Positions 45,804 through 58,609 of a DNA stretch of 64,000 bases are shown here, piece after piece (the first letter of the stretch is position 1; the number at the start of each line of letters is the position of its first letter). Source of the DNA: Cycas panzhihuaensis. Its lineage: Eukaryota; Cycadophyta. Location of the stretch: assembly GCA_023213395.1 (NCBI GenBank), contig CM041465.1:230895741-230959740 (forward strand), in the 5' to 3' direction. The position numbers and the translations under genes were made by a program. A model generated the notes under the pieces. It was not told where the DNA came from. It made no database searches and was given only the letters and a program-made list of their open reading frames with translations.

Positions 45804-46112
45804 TATTAGACTATGGTTGGTTCACTTATTGAGGAGTCCTCTTTAGAAATCATCTATGGGCTTTTGGTGTAATGGCAAGTCATAAGTGGTATCAAAGACC
45901 AAGTTCAAGGTTCAAATCCTATACATATGTTGGAAAAATCTCTTTTGTCGCTTGGTCCCCATGTACCCCCATTAAGGTGAAATTGTAACATAGGTGATAC
46001 ATGCTATGATAGCCTCCTCATCACGGGGGAGTATTGGACTATGGCTAGTTTGCTTATCGATGAGTCTTCTTCCCTAATTACTAGTGGGATTTTGGTATAA
46101 CGATAAGTCATA
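45804..46112 (+). mobile_element. 309-bp miniature LTR retrotransposon (SMART/TRIM type)
   Basis: Two 81-bp direct repeats, 45804-45884 and 46032-46112, identical at 59 of 81 positions (counted by eye, most differences transitions). Two bases after the first is TGGTATCAAAGACC (45887-45900), a Met-tRNA primer site. Directly before the second is CACGGGGGAG, a polypurine tract. Flanks TAAAC (45799-45803) and CAAAC (46113-46117) look like a target-site duplication with one C-to-T change. The internal part (147 bp) has no coding capacity. Its LTRs, primer site, purine tract and size match the SMART class of very small plant LTR elements, which move using proteins from other elements. Confidence 0.8.
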
Positions 46113-46181
46113 CAAACCTCATATAAGATGAATTTCATATCTATTTTTAGAAAAAAATTTGCCAATTTTGATTTTTTTTTA

Positions 46182-46487
46182 TGGCTCTAAAAATCACAGA
46201 TAAATCACTCACATACATGCAATGGTAGTGGAGAATGAAAAAGAGATAAAATAAGATATGAGAGCAAAGCTTGGAGATGAGAATGAATAATAACTCCCTC
46301 CTTGAGATTTTGCCCTTTATTATTGAGAGTGAGTATTAGGGTTAGGATTTTCTTATCTAATGACATGAACCTGAAATTATAACTAAATACACATAAAGTA
46401 CATTTACTAAGAGATTAATGCTAACAATATATTCTAAGGTCACTTAATTAATCTACAAAAATGACCTTGATACATTAACATCTTTCA
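46182..46487 (-). repeat. 3' LTR of copia family A (right copy)
   Basis: 306 bp; right end ATCTTTCA abuts the polypurine tract. Its left end (TGGCTCTAAA) is set by alignment and is less certain. It is clearly diverged from its partner at 53421-53724, so the insertion is old. Confidence 0.8.
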
Positions 46488-46939
46488 ATCCTCCCCCTTA
46501 ATGGTGGAAGGTCATTTTGATAAAATCTATTTTATGAGGTCTTCATTTGAGCCTCATTACTACATTGAAATTCTAAATGATACTTTTGTGGGAAAACCTT
46601 TATAAGGAATAAAAACCCACAGACTTTCTAAGATTTATAACCCCTTTCATAAGTAAAAAATTGCTAAGGTGGCTTTTTGATGTAGCCTAAAAACTAAGCA
46701 CCTTAAATGTGTAACTTAATCTGTTGAGTCTCCATATATCATCTGGTCATCCCCTATGCCCTTTCGAGTTTTCATTGGTTCTGATTTTCTAAAACTAGTA
46801 CAACCCTTATCCTTCCGTGTCTAGATGGAGTTTTTACAAATAAGATAGAGTAAATACTTACTCTTATTCTTTCATGCCCATAAGGGATTTTAATGAATAG
46901 AATAGAGTATGATAATCTTGCTATCATCTTTTTTGATAA

Positions 46940-47480
46940 GCCAAAGATGGAGGCCCTAAGGCCAAGCTACCTTTGGAACTTTTAAACTTCACTTTTTGTA
47001 GTAGTTTGGTGAAGATATCAGCCACTTAATCTATTGTGGGATAGTATTCTACTTAAATTGTGCTATCATAAATAAGTTCTATAATCCTGTAGACTTTTGT
47101 ACTTATGTATTTAGTACGGCCATAAAATATAGGATTTTTTACTATGTAGATTACTAATTAATTATCCACATGAAGGCCAATAGGAATTGTTTAGGTGATA
47201 TTCAATATTTCCAATAGTTTTCTAAGACATATCACCTCCTTATTAGTGTTAGAAGTAGCAATATATTCAACTTCAGCAGTTGAATCAACAACTATCTTCT
47301 ACTGTCTGAATCTCCATGACATTGGTGTTGTTCTAGGAAATGTTACGTACCCAGATATGGATCTTCTTGTATCTTTATCTCCTATAAAGTCTTAGTCTAT
47401 GTATACAAAAAACTTAAATTCATTATTAGGTTTATATAACAGACCAAATTTACTAGTCATCTTTAGGTATTTTAACACTT
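46940..47480 (-). pseudogene. Copia RNase H (right copy), decayed
   Basis: Minus strand reads LLYKPNNEFKFFVYID, GDKDTRRSISGYVTFPRT, STAEVEYIATSNTNKEVI, KYISTKVYRIIELIYDS and VADIFTKLLQKVKF. The order and the final ADIFTK motif are those of copia RNase H. A handful of stops are present. The left duplicate of this domain lies outside the window. Confidence 0.88.
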
Positions 47481-48475
47481 GAATTACAGCATGCCAGTGA
47501 TTCTGCTTAGGATTTGTCATAAATCATGTAAGAATGTAGACAGAGTATAATATTTAGATTTGTATTAGTAGTGTAGATGAGACTACCTACAAGTTTCCTA
47601 TAGAGTATTACATCTATGTCTCTAGAGTCACCATCAGTTGAGAGTTTGGTATTAGGATCCATAAGTAAAGCTACTGGTCGAGCATCTTCTAACTAAAACT
47701 TAGTTAGAAGATCATTGATATATTTTTTTGGGAGAGGAAAAATTTTCTATTCTTTTGTATTACTTCAATTCCCAAGTAATATTTTATCAAACCAAGGTCA
47801 AATAATTTGAACATTTTGCCAAGGTCCTATTTCAGCTGGCTTATTGCCTGTTCACTGTTACCCATTACTAGTATGTTATCCACAAAGATTATGAGATAAG
47901 TGACTTTATCCATTTGGCACTTAATGAATAATGTTACTTCAATATCTTGGTAGTCATAAACCTCATATTCAAGTGGCCTCATTCTTTTAGACAACTTGGT
48001 AATCCAAGCATAAGGGGCTTGTTTAAGGTTGTACAAGGACTTTCAGAGCCTACAAACCTTATGCTCTTAACCTTCAATCTTATATCCTTTGGCCTGAGCC
48101 ATGTAAATTTCTTCTTCAATATCCCCATTGAGAAATATGGTATGAATATAGAGCTGGTAGATTTTTCAACCCTGTTGAGTAGCCAAGGCCACAAGAGTTC
48201 TAATTATAGGCCACGTAGTTATAGTTGCAAAGATGTTAGTGTAGTCAATGTCTTTCCTTTGTATGAATCCTTTAGCTACCAACCTCGTCTTATGTTTTTT
48301 AAGGGTGATGTCTAATCTATACTTGTTTTTGAATACCTATTTATTTTGAACTACCTTTCTGCTAAGTGGTAGATCAACGAGCCCCCATGTACCATTTTTT
48401 ATTAGAGATTAATATTATTTATTCATTGCATTTCTCCAAATTGTATGTTTTATAGCTTTCTGGTATGAGAGTGGC
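47481..48475 (-). pseudogene. Copia reverse transcriptase (right copy), decayed
   Basis: As in the left copy: YNLKQAPYAW and FVDNILVMGN in 47827-48036, with the second catalytic Asp changed to Asn. The end of this frame reads GNSEQAISQL, where the left copy reads GNKECAISQL. The plus-strand relative reads GNSELVIS, so the right copy is nearer the family sequence at this site. Confidence 0.87.
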
Positions 48476-49029
48476 TCTTCATTAAGAGTAAGGTATAGTT
48501 CTGTCAGTTTAAGCTTAGCATATAATGATTCCTACATCCTTGCTCTATGGGAACTTCAAGTGCCAGTTTTGCCTAGATCATCTAGTCATATGTTCTTATT
48601 AAGCTGGCAGACTTCATGAGATCCTCAAGTTGGGAATGAGGTCCTCATTTCCTCAACTTCTTGGCTCTCATCTTGTTCATTAAAATGATCGTTTTGTAAG
48701 AAGAATATTGATGCTCTTGAGAAATATGTTTTTCTACCATTATTTTCCTTTGTCAATCAAGGTAGAGAGGATGATTCTTTTATAATGACTTTGCCTTCAT
48801 CAACTTTACTATCTTCAAATGATGATGCTAAATGTGAACTCATCTGCTCGTAGTCATAACTTATATCTTTTAAGACTCTATTGTTAGCTTCCAATATTTT
48901 GAGTAATTTATGTTTGTCCTCCCCTCCAAATTTTAGAATATGAACATCATACTTGATAACATTATTATAGTAGCATGAGGGTATTTTAGAGTCTAGTCTA
49001 AGTAACTAATCCTATGTCTCCATAAAAAT

Positions 49030-50080
49030 GACATCTCCGGTAATGATAAATTTTCATTGTAAAGGTATAAAGACCTTATACTCTTTCTTATCCATAGGGT
49101 ATCCAACAAAGACACCTTTAAGTACCCTTAACTAGAGTTTATTTTAATCTACATCTAGAATGTGGGCATAGGATATAGAGCTAAAAATTTTGAAGTAGTG
49201 AACAATGGGAGCTTGTCCTAACCACTTCTCATTAAGTGATTGTCCTTTCTTTGATGGGATAATAGCATTGATACAATAAATAACTATCCAAATGGCTTCA
49301 TTCCATATGTAGGTAGGTACATTTTTGTATATTAACATAGCTTGAGCCATATTCATTTTTGTTCTATTCATGCACTGAGTAACTTCATTTAGTTGTGGGG
49401 TACCTGCTACTATTGTTTGATATTTGATGCCATTGTCTCGAATATAGCTTTCAAACTCATGTAAGGTATATTTACCACCATTATCATTTTGAAGATATTT
49501 AAGTTAATAATCTAACTCTTTTTTAATATAGGCTTTGAATTCTTAGAATACATGGAAGACTTTATCTTTTTTGTGTAGAAAAACTACCCATACTTTTCTA
49601 GTGAAATCATCAATGAAAGAGATGTAATATAACTTGCCCTTTAGTGAAGGAATAAGCATTAGTCTACACAAATCAGAGTATATCAATTGTAGTAGATGGC
49701 TCAATTCCCATTGACTTTTAGGAAAGGGTTATCGATGAGATTTAGTAATGATACAAGCTTCACATTTGAAGGGTTTGGAAGAGAATTTTAGAAGACTTGG
49801 AAGAGTGTTATAAAGATCTCTAAGTCTATAGATATGAATATAGACCATGTGAGCATGCCAAAGAGCTTCTGGTAACAACGTTGGATGGGTCAGGATGGTG
49901 TTAAATATAAATTCTTCATCAGCACAAGGGCTTTAGGCACAATGGGATTCAAAAGATGGAGAGCCATTCAATCGAAAGAGTTTGCCAATGAGAAGTCTAG
50001 TCAAGACTACTCGATCAATTAGAGGGTGAATGACTTAGAGACTCTGGTCATTTATAGTTACACTCAGGTTAAATCCATGA
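49030..50080 (-). pseudogene. Copia integrase (right copy), decayed
   Basis: Same reading as the left copy, with QNDNGGKY and AMLIYKNVPTYIWNEA, and GYPMDKK near 49100. The open frame 49144-49371 starts four codons further upstream than its left duplicate because of one extra T near 49358. This is one of the indels separating the two copies. Confidence 0.85.
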
Positions 50081-51530
50081 GAGATAAGTGTGAATAAGTA
50101 GAGTAAGTTTTGTTTGAGATTAGGTATGTATACGACATCAAGCAATGTAAAATCTCTTAAGCCTAGGAGTTTTAGGCAAATCGCCAATTCCTTCAATAGG
50201 TTGTTATGATTTATTATCCATATGAATAACTCCTTGAATATTTGAGTTAAATGTTTGATATAAACTATGATTGAATGTCATATGTTGAATTGCTCCTTTG
50301 TCCATGATCCATTATCCATCGATTGAAACCATACTATTTATAATTCTAATAGGTCTTGGTATTGGTGAAGGGAATTCACAAGTGATATATCCACATCGAG
50401 CTTCAAAGTATCTCGTTGGTTGATTAATAGTATTTGATGCTAAAGATCTCTCAATTCTTTGAAAGTATGCTTGTACAAAATCTGTACCATTAAAGGATTC
50501 TTCACAAGTTTCTTCAATATTGTAAGCTCTATGTTTTGGTTGAAACTTGGCCAACTTATATGTGATGGTTCTACAGTCTTTTGTAAGTGTCCTTTACTGT
50601 TACGCCGATCACACATAATAGTTTGATTGTTAGTCCTTGGAAAGGTACTAGATTGGCTTAATTATCTTACTTTTTATTGAGGCGGCCCTTGGCCTTGAGA
50701 TTATTGAGGCTGTGATTGAGGATTTGGTTGACCTTGTAGATAATTTTCCATATTTCTTCCTCTTCCTCTTGCTCAGTTATTTCCTCTCCCATGAGAGGGA
50801 CCTTAATTTTTTGTGTAGCAAGCTTTTTCTTCTACCTCAAAGGCTATATCTGTAAGAGAGTCAGAGGCTATAAAGTTAGTATCAAAGTTCTGGTCAAATT
50901 TTATAAGCTTCTCAGCAAGTGCTTCGAAGTTGAGCGTCTTTAATGTTTCATTAGATTGAAGACTTCCAAGTAAGTTTTTATAATTAAGGATATGTAGACA
51001 TGATTAGATCAAGAATGCCTAAGTGATACATTAGGTCTTAAAATCTTTATCAATTGCCTATTTTATTAGTAGAATGAGATTTATTATCTTATGAGCTCAT
51101 CCCTTCTGCATTTTCAATTTATTCATTTTTAGAATAAGATGAACAAATTCTAAATATGACTTGGTATCAAAGTTTTTCTTGAGAACTTCAAGGACCTTCT
51201 AGGCTATATCATGTTACTCTTTGTTAATTAAGTTGTGCAAGGAGTGATTAGTGACTAATAGAATTCCTACATGAATCTTTTCATCATCTATCTCCCATTA
51301 TAGTTTATTTGTGGCATCTGTAAGAGTTGTTAGAGTGGATCCACCTGAAGCAGGTGTTGTAGTTATTATAGGTGTAGGTTGTAAGTGGGCTCTCCAAAGG
51401 CCTTCATACTTTGTAGTATTTTTAACTCTAATGTACCATAAATCCTAATTTTCTTTACCTTTCAATATGTAGTTGATATTCTGCTTGCATTAAGATGACA
51501 TAGTGATGATGAAGAAGTATGTGCCATTGA
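50081..51530 (-). pseudogene. Copia gag and protease (right copy), decayed
   Basis: Duplicate of 2611-4065, with the same open segment at 50312-50554. Differences from the left copy include loss of bases at CTG/CAG sites (50180 and 51548-51557). Confidence 0.7.
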
Positions 51531-53420
51531 CACATGTGGCTAGTATACCGGTGCGGAGGGATACAAAATGAATGTTATGATGAGAAGTAAGCAATGATTA
51601 AGTATTTTCAATAACTATAAAAATAAATATAAGTAATGATATAAGAATGAGACCTAATGTAGAGTTGGCAAAGAGTGGTGATGTGTCATGCCACTAACCT
51701 TTGACTTATGTGCAAATATAGGTGAGGTTTTAATGCCTAAGGCTTCTAGTATACAATTAGGGCCTTTACCTGCAATACTGTGACTTGTGCTTGGTGATGA
51801 AATCCAAGTCATAATGGATCCCAGGTACTCCTAGTCCTCACCCAATTCACTAATGAGCAGCTATATACCTCCTCCTGAAGAGTCAAATGGTACATGTGTA
51901 TCCCATGGCTATGATTAATATTGGATCAGGTTAATTTTAATCTTGCATTAAGGTTTTTAGTTTTCCTAAGTAGTTATCAGGATTATCCCTGATTAAAGGA
52001 CATCACTATTCTAGTTAAGACCAGACCCAATATAAAACTCACACCTCCCTTAGGGCCCAAACTTCGGCCAACTATGGTCTATTTCAACTAAGATGAGTGT
52101 GCGCACAAGTCAAGAACTAGTAGTATAAGTCATACGAATGAGATTCCTTTTAGGAAATAATGTAAGTTATTTATGAATGACTTGAATTAAAAACTAAAAT
52201 GGAAAGTTTCTAAATATACTTACTTGCCTTTTGTGCTTACTTTATTATTCGCTACTTTATGTGATGCGTTATGTTATGTATACAAATAGAAAGAGCATGC
52301 TAAATTTAGTAGGAGAACCAAATGTTACTTCTGATCTAAGGTTTCCCTTACTTTAGTATAATATTTCCAAATATATTTTTGGAAATTTCAGTACAAAAGC
52401 CACAAAGAGCTAAAAAGAAGATTAACCTGCCACTAAAATGCTAATTTTTCTAAATCTAGATGCATGTTATTTTACTCTATTTTGTGATTTTTTTTTAAAC
52501 AAAATTTATAAATAATAAATTAATAAAGTTTTCTAAAAATTACAAATATGAAGGCCTAAATAATAGAATTTAAATTTATGATAAAAGAAAAAAATGTTCA
52601 AAATATCATTTTTAATAGGGTAGTGAAGTTAGATTTTTGAAAAAGCATAAAAAAATTTTGCCAAAAAAAAACACAAAAACTGAATCTTGCTAGATCCACT
52701 GTCTCAAAATCTAAACTTTAATATGTTAAAAGCTTCATATTGATTGGTACATAAATTTTTCCTTCCACATCATCTCTAAAATTGGTAAAAACCTACCTGA
52801 AACATCCTCGTAATGTCTTTTGTGGGGTTGAGTAAGCAAATTCAACATCCATGAGAAAACTACAAAGATCTCACTAACTGGTGGATGAAATTTGATGAGA
52901 TTTATCTTAAAATACTTATAATATATAAATCTATTAGATCCCTTAAAAAAACATTTAGATTTTTAGCTCATGTTTAAAGGATTTCATTAAGAAAAATGCC
53001 TTAAGTTACTTATTTATAAATTGTAACCTTTTATTTTAGCTAAAACTCACTATTATAGGCTGAATCTAAAACTAATCTAGAATACAAAAATGATCCTCTT
53101 AGAAAAATAACCCTATATATCAAATTTTATTAAAATCTAAGATGGTTAAAATTTTCATAAAATTTTAGGCTTTCAATGCTTTTAGGACTGTTTCGGTAAC
53201 CAAACGGCTTCAAAAAATTATCTTTTTTACCTTTAAAATTCTGCACACATAGAGAAAGTAATAACATATAAAATAATATAATTTTAAACTCTAAAAATTT
53301 TAAAAATGATGAGTGCACTCTTAATACTTCATATTGAAGGTGAAAGAGGGGCAAAATAATTCTATGCAAGTGGAATGGAGTGAATAGATCCCTTTCTAGC
53401 TTTAAAACCACATAAAAAAA

Positions 53421-53724
53421 TGATGGATCTAGGGAATAAATCACTTACATATACATAATAGCAATGGAGAATGAAAAAGATATGAAACAAGATATGAGAG
53501 TAAAGTTTAGATGTGAGAATGAATAATGACTGTCTCCTTAAGATTTCACCTTTTATTATTGAGGGTGAGCATTAGGGTTAGGATTTTCTTGCCTAATGAC
53601 ATAAACCTAAAATTATAACTAAATATACATAAAGCTCATTTCACTAAGAGACTAATGTTAAGAATATATCCTAAGGTCACTTAATTAATTTACACAAATG
53701 ACCTCGATGCATTAACCTCTTTCA
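53421..53724 (-). repeat. 5' LTR of copia family A (right copy)
   Basis: 304 bp, differing from 5954-6257 by a single substitution that I could see (GTAATGG against GCAATGG). Confidence 0.88.
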
Positions 53725-53964
53725 ATCATAAGTGGAGTCCTAACTCTAACTTCTCTCATGGTTTTCCACAATGGGTTTTTTATGTATACATCTTAGTGTC
53801 TATATTATGGTGATATTTATATTTTGTGATGTATTTATATGTTTGATAATTGATATTTATATTGATTAATTCATTATGTGTACATACTCATGAGTTCATA
53901 TTTCTTTATTATTATTACATTGGTTATCTTAAAGTATCAAAGCAACTATTATCTTATTTTAACA
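53725..53964 (+). repeat. Partial LTR of copia family B (right copy) plus primer site
   Basis: Duplicate of 6258-6499, two bases shorter, ending TTTTAACA and followed by TGGAATCAGAGC at 53965. Confidence 0.75.
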
Positions 53965-55283
53965 TGGAATCAGAGCTAATCTCAGTATTGCCAATATTTT
54001 ATCATGGTATCAAATTAATTCTAATTTATATTTTATTTAATTCTTACTACCTTAACACCACCTTTACAAGCTCATTAACCCTTCTATGAAGCTCTTCTAT
54101 GCTCTTATTTAATTACACATTCCATCCTCCAGCTATCTTATCTCTTAAGTTATTTACTCTTTTCTTATAAATACTTTCAACCTATGTCTAATAATTCTTA
54201 AATAGATTTTAAAAGAAACATAAAACTTACCAATAGTTTACTATAAATCTCTTCTTCCTCTCCTCCTAGAGTTGATGCATACTTTTATGTCAAATGATGG
54301 GATGGTGATCTCTTTAGTAATGCAAGTAATCAAGTAGATTAATATATCTAAAAGAAAATATAACCGTGCTCTCCACAAGAATTCTTCTTTTATAAATTTC
54401 TAGTTTTCTATTTTAAAAACTCTAAAAATTAAAAATTGAGTATTTTTACAATGTATAAGTATATAAATTTATGTCCTTTGACAATGTAAAAACCTAATTA
54501 CCATCCCTTAAAATTAGAAAATAAACTTGGATTGAAAAAGTCCCCAAATTTAAAATTTTCTATTTTTAATAAGTTTTTTAAAGTACTTCAAATCACATAC
54601 TCATGGGTTGTTAAATATATCATGGGCCCCATTAAAACTCTAATAAAGTAAAACTAAACTATTAACTAAGAAAACTAATATCCATAATTTTTTATAAAAT
54701 TAGAATAAAAAAATACTTAAACTAAAATTTTGGATAACTAGATAACATATTTTGGGCTTGAAATTAATTCAAAATATTCAAAAGTAGTAGAACTACTTTG
54801 AAGACTATGCTACTTTTTGAGATAGTTGTTTTAATATGTGATAGTCTATACTTTTGATCACATGGCACTAATTTATACCATTTCTAGTAAACAACATTTT
54901 CTAAATACTCCTATATTAACTTATCAACCCAATCATACTAATTAATATTATAGATATCTGTTGATGTCTTATATAAGATCTAATTAGAACTTTTAGTTAA
55001 GTTATTACATCTCAGATAGTAAGGAGTGATTTTGGAATATTACATAATCAATCTACTTGTGAGTTGCTTAACCCTTAACTTGACTTAAGAGGTCATGTAA
55101 TTAATAAAAATGATTATGTATTTAGCTACTATTCTCATCATAGTAGGGATTATGTGTATTATGAACTTCATTCCCCACTTCACAAATGGTGTCATCTTAA
55201 GTATGGAAATTAATGGAAGATAGTCTACTTTATATGGTCAACCTATTCCTTAGAAAATATTACACTTTTATGACCATGAGTAT
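53965..55283. other. AT-rich DNA, duplicate of 6500-7815
   Basis: Nearly identical to the left block, with only a few differences noted (for example CCGTGC against CCAGGC near 54365, one extra T near 54818 and a 2-bp insertion near 54960). No gene recognised. Confidence 0.65.
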
Positions 55284-58200
55284 TGAAACGCTCTCCGCGG
55301 GGCGGTGATCCTACGTCTAGCAAAGAAATACAAAACACAACACTGACTAGGCTAGACAGTGAGGATCTCACCTCGCGGGTCATCCGTAAGGCTTGAGCGG
55401 GTTCGGGATCGCAAGGTGCCCGGTTGCTTCCGTGGCTGCAAATACGAGGCCTTCCTACCCTTCGGATGGCCGGGAAAGAAAAGGAAACCTCACGCGTTGC
55501 GGCTTCTCAAGGTAATGAGAAGGCAACGAGAGGGCAACATAATCAACGTGCAACGGGTGTGAAGTAAGGTATGGTTGGGGTATGCAACATAAACGGGTCT
55601 TCTATTTCTATGTAATGCAAGGTAAAAGAAAGCAGACAGAAAGTAAACGTAAAACAAAGACTATTTTCTTTTTCCTTTATATTTCCTTCTCTTTTACTTA
55701 TCAAGTATGTACAAAAAAGCAAGAATGATAAAAAAGGAAAAAACAAAGGAAACGCGAGGAATACCTGGATCCCATGGTTGAGGTTGAAGTGCGGATCCTC
55801 TCTCGGTTGCGCTCCTTTCCTCTCTCCTCCACGCATGCAACGCCGATCGGAGGCTTAAGGGGGTTTACTTACCTCCCTAGGGCATGCAAAGACCGAATAA
55901 CAGAAAGGACGGAAGCAAAGTTCAAACGAAAAGGGAGAAGAAATACTGCGAGAGCCGACCAAGAACGGTTGATCTCGTACACCACTCCCTCGACATGATC
56001 CCGCAAACTAACAGGAGAACGCCTTCCTCTGGAGAGAGGCTACGAGGCACGACAAGACATATATATATATCGAAATAGAATCAACTAAACTAGAGAAATC
56101 AAGTTACGCACCAACACGTAACGAAAATGAAACAACACCTGCATAAGCATACAAATTGTCATGCACCATAAAATGTACTATATGGGATCGAGTATAGCCT
56201 CTGGATGGCTAACTCACCCACGAGAGGTCTCCACGGGGTCCGGAAGGTAATGCTAGCGTGTAACGAGGTGAGACAGTAGTGACAGTTGCCTACACCAAGG
56301 GAAAAGAACTCAAACCAACTCTCTTAGGTTTCCCTAACTCCGCTTCCTAAGAAAGCGCGGGTGATAAAGGGAGAGAGAGGACAAGGGACGGAACCCTTGG
56401 GGAGAAGGATGGCAATGGGGGACGGAACCCCGCCTATCTCCCTCTAATCCTCGCGTGAAACCCTTTATACCGACTAGCTTAGAAAATGGTGAAAGAGAAA
56501 GCTAGAAAAGGAAGGATGAGTCTCAAGGAAATGCAAAGAAATATAACCAATCTAGGGCAGCGCTATAGTAAGTCACCACTAGCCAAGATTACTTGCATCC
56601 AATGACAAAAGAAGATCCCAAAGCAAGTATATGCAAAAGAGAGGAAGGAAATTGCAAGTAGAACCATCAAAAAGCAAGGAAAAAGCACCAACAAGAAGCA
56701 AAAAATACCTTGAATGGAGAAGAGCATGCATGCATTCACTTGGCCACTTGGAGTAGCAATGACAAGCAATGTCTAAGAGGTGGTGTTGGGTGTCCTTTGT
56801 AAGAGGGCAGAAGAGTGAAACTCCATGCAAGTTGGGAGCTTGAAAATGGGTCCTTGGAGTGGTCTTTTGGTGAGGAAATCCCTTGAAGCTTTGAGTATTT
56901 ATGAGGGAAGGTGGTACTTGTGATGGAGCTCCGTAGGGGGCAGCAATGGCCCTGCAACTCCAGCTAGTAGCAGCCCACTTCACCTCTGTCCAACTATTGT
57001 AAGAGAAGTTCTTCTTTCAATGTGTCTTTTCCTTGTCTTTTTCTTGAAGAGTTGCTCTTAGAAAACTTCAAAAGTGAAGTCAAGATTCCCCCAAAATGAA
57101 TAAAAAAAGGCTTTTATGCCTTGGTCATAGCAAGTGAACGCTGGGGGCCTCGGGCGCCCAATCAGTGAGCCACGCAGCCCGTGAAAAATGCGGAATCGTC
57201 ACGTGCTTTCTTTTTAAATTTTAAGCAGTCGTCAGTGGCAAACTCGCAGATCAGCAAACTCCATGCATCGCTTAGTTTACCGCAGATCAACCCGAATTCA
57301 AAAGAGAAAAAATACAACATAAAATCAGTTTTTGGGGCTAGGTCAGGCTAAGCTTGAAATACATCAATTGGGGAAGGCCTGGCGGTGAGGCAAGTACCCA
57401 AAACGGCAAAGAGTCCTATCTAAGGGTCAAACCGGCTTAGGAAGGATTTGCGGCATAAGTGGCACGTTATAACAAGAACACACAAGTGGCAAGAGCATTC
57501 CGAGAGACCATGGAGACATCGTGAGTGGTCAGATGCCATACGGTGTCGACTATTTGGGAATGCCTCACGTGAGTCATTATAGTCAAGGGTGCCATTAGGC
57601 ACATGCGTTATGAGCAGGCAATCAAACAAATGCATATAGACAGGCATATGTCAATCAAACTACTCTAAACCACCTTAATTAACATAGGTAAGAAAAGTAA
57701 GAACATATACCTGAATAAACCTATGTCGATGCGTCTCGAGTCCATTCCCAATAGCTGAAACATCGCCTTGGCGTGAGCCTCACTGCTCGGAAGCGTAATG
57801 TGATGGCGAATGCTGACAATCAAGATACATGAGTAGCACATGCATATATATATATATAAGCAATAAAGAGCAGCACGTGGACCAAGGGCGTAGGCAAGTG
57901 TCGTGGCGGAACGCGTGGACGGTAGACAGAGACGAGGACAACATAGAATGCGTGTCGCCAAAACATCGACTTGAAACTGAAATAAGCAGTGAAACGGGAT
58001 GCCCCTCCCCCCTTGTTGCCAAGGCGCAACGTGAAGTAAGAGGGCATCGAACAAAGTAGAGCGGGTACATCTAACTAACAGCGACCGGAGGCTTGGGCAC
58101 GGGCTGGCCGAACAAGCCTCAAGGGCGGTCACCTAGAAGAGGGAGGCGACGCTCAAGGATGAGGCAGACGAGGCTGTCGGCCTCAGCGTTGAGGTGTCTC

Positions 58201-58609
58201 GGGATATGCTGGATATGTAGATTTTGTAAATATGTAGATGCATGTGTTTCCTTCCGTGTATGGCCATATGTCTAACAGGAGCACACACATCCACCGTAGC
58301 GAGAGGTGATCGAGAGGTGTAAGGTTAGAAGATAGGGCGACATGCACGTCCACAGGGGAGCATAGCGGAATATGCGAAGGAAGCGACAAGCATGAAAAGG
58401 GGAGTAACGATACTCCATAGCGTCGTCCTAGTTTGGGGGATGCCCAAAATAGGAAGATAAAGGTTCCCAAGAGTATCGGAACGCGGGTTCCGCAGAGGAC
58501 CCTAAGAAGGAACGAGAATCCATCTTAAATTGCCATTCTACCCTGGGTTGGGAAGAATGGAGACAATTTAAAATGGTAGTTTAAGCTCATTTCGAGCATG
58601 GTAAGGAAA
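55284..58609 (-). repeat. 3' non-coding region and presumed 3' LTR of the Tat-like element (right copy)
   Basis: Duplicate of 7816-11163 with many small indels. TATAAAG on the minus strand at 56463-56469. The pyrimidine tract near 58004-58015 (CCCCTCCCCCC, against C9 on the left) could be a polypurine tract on the minus strand, but no TG follows it, so the LTR start stays unresolved. Confidence 0.5.

Larger units (their letters stand above)
46182..53724 (-). mobile_element. Full-length copia family A, right copy
   Basis: Minus-strand element with 3' LTR 46182-46487, polypurine tract (CCATTAAGGGGGAGG on the minus strand, ending at 46488), RNase H, RT, integrase, protease, gag, a long leader, and 5' LTR 53421-53724. 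Total about 7.5 kb. From 47476 rightwards it is nearly identical to 1-6257. No target-site duplication is visible: TTTTA on the left, ATCAT on the right. The element is inactive. Confidence 0.92.
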
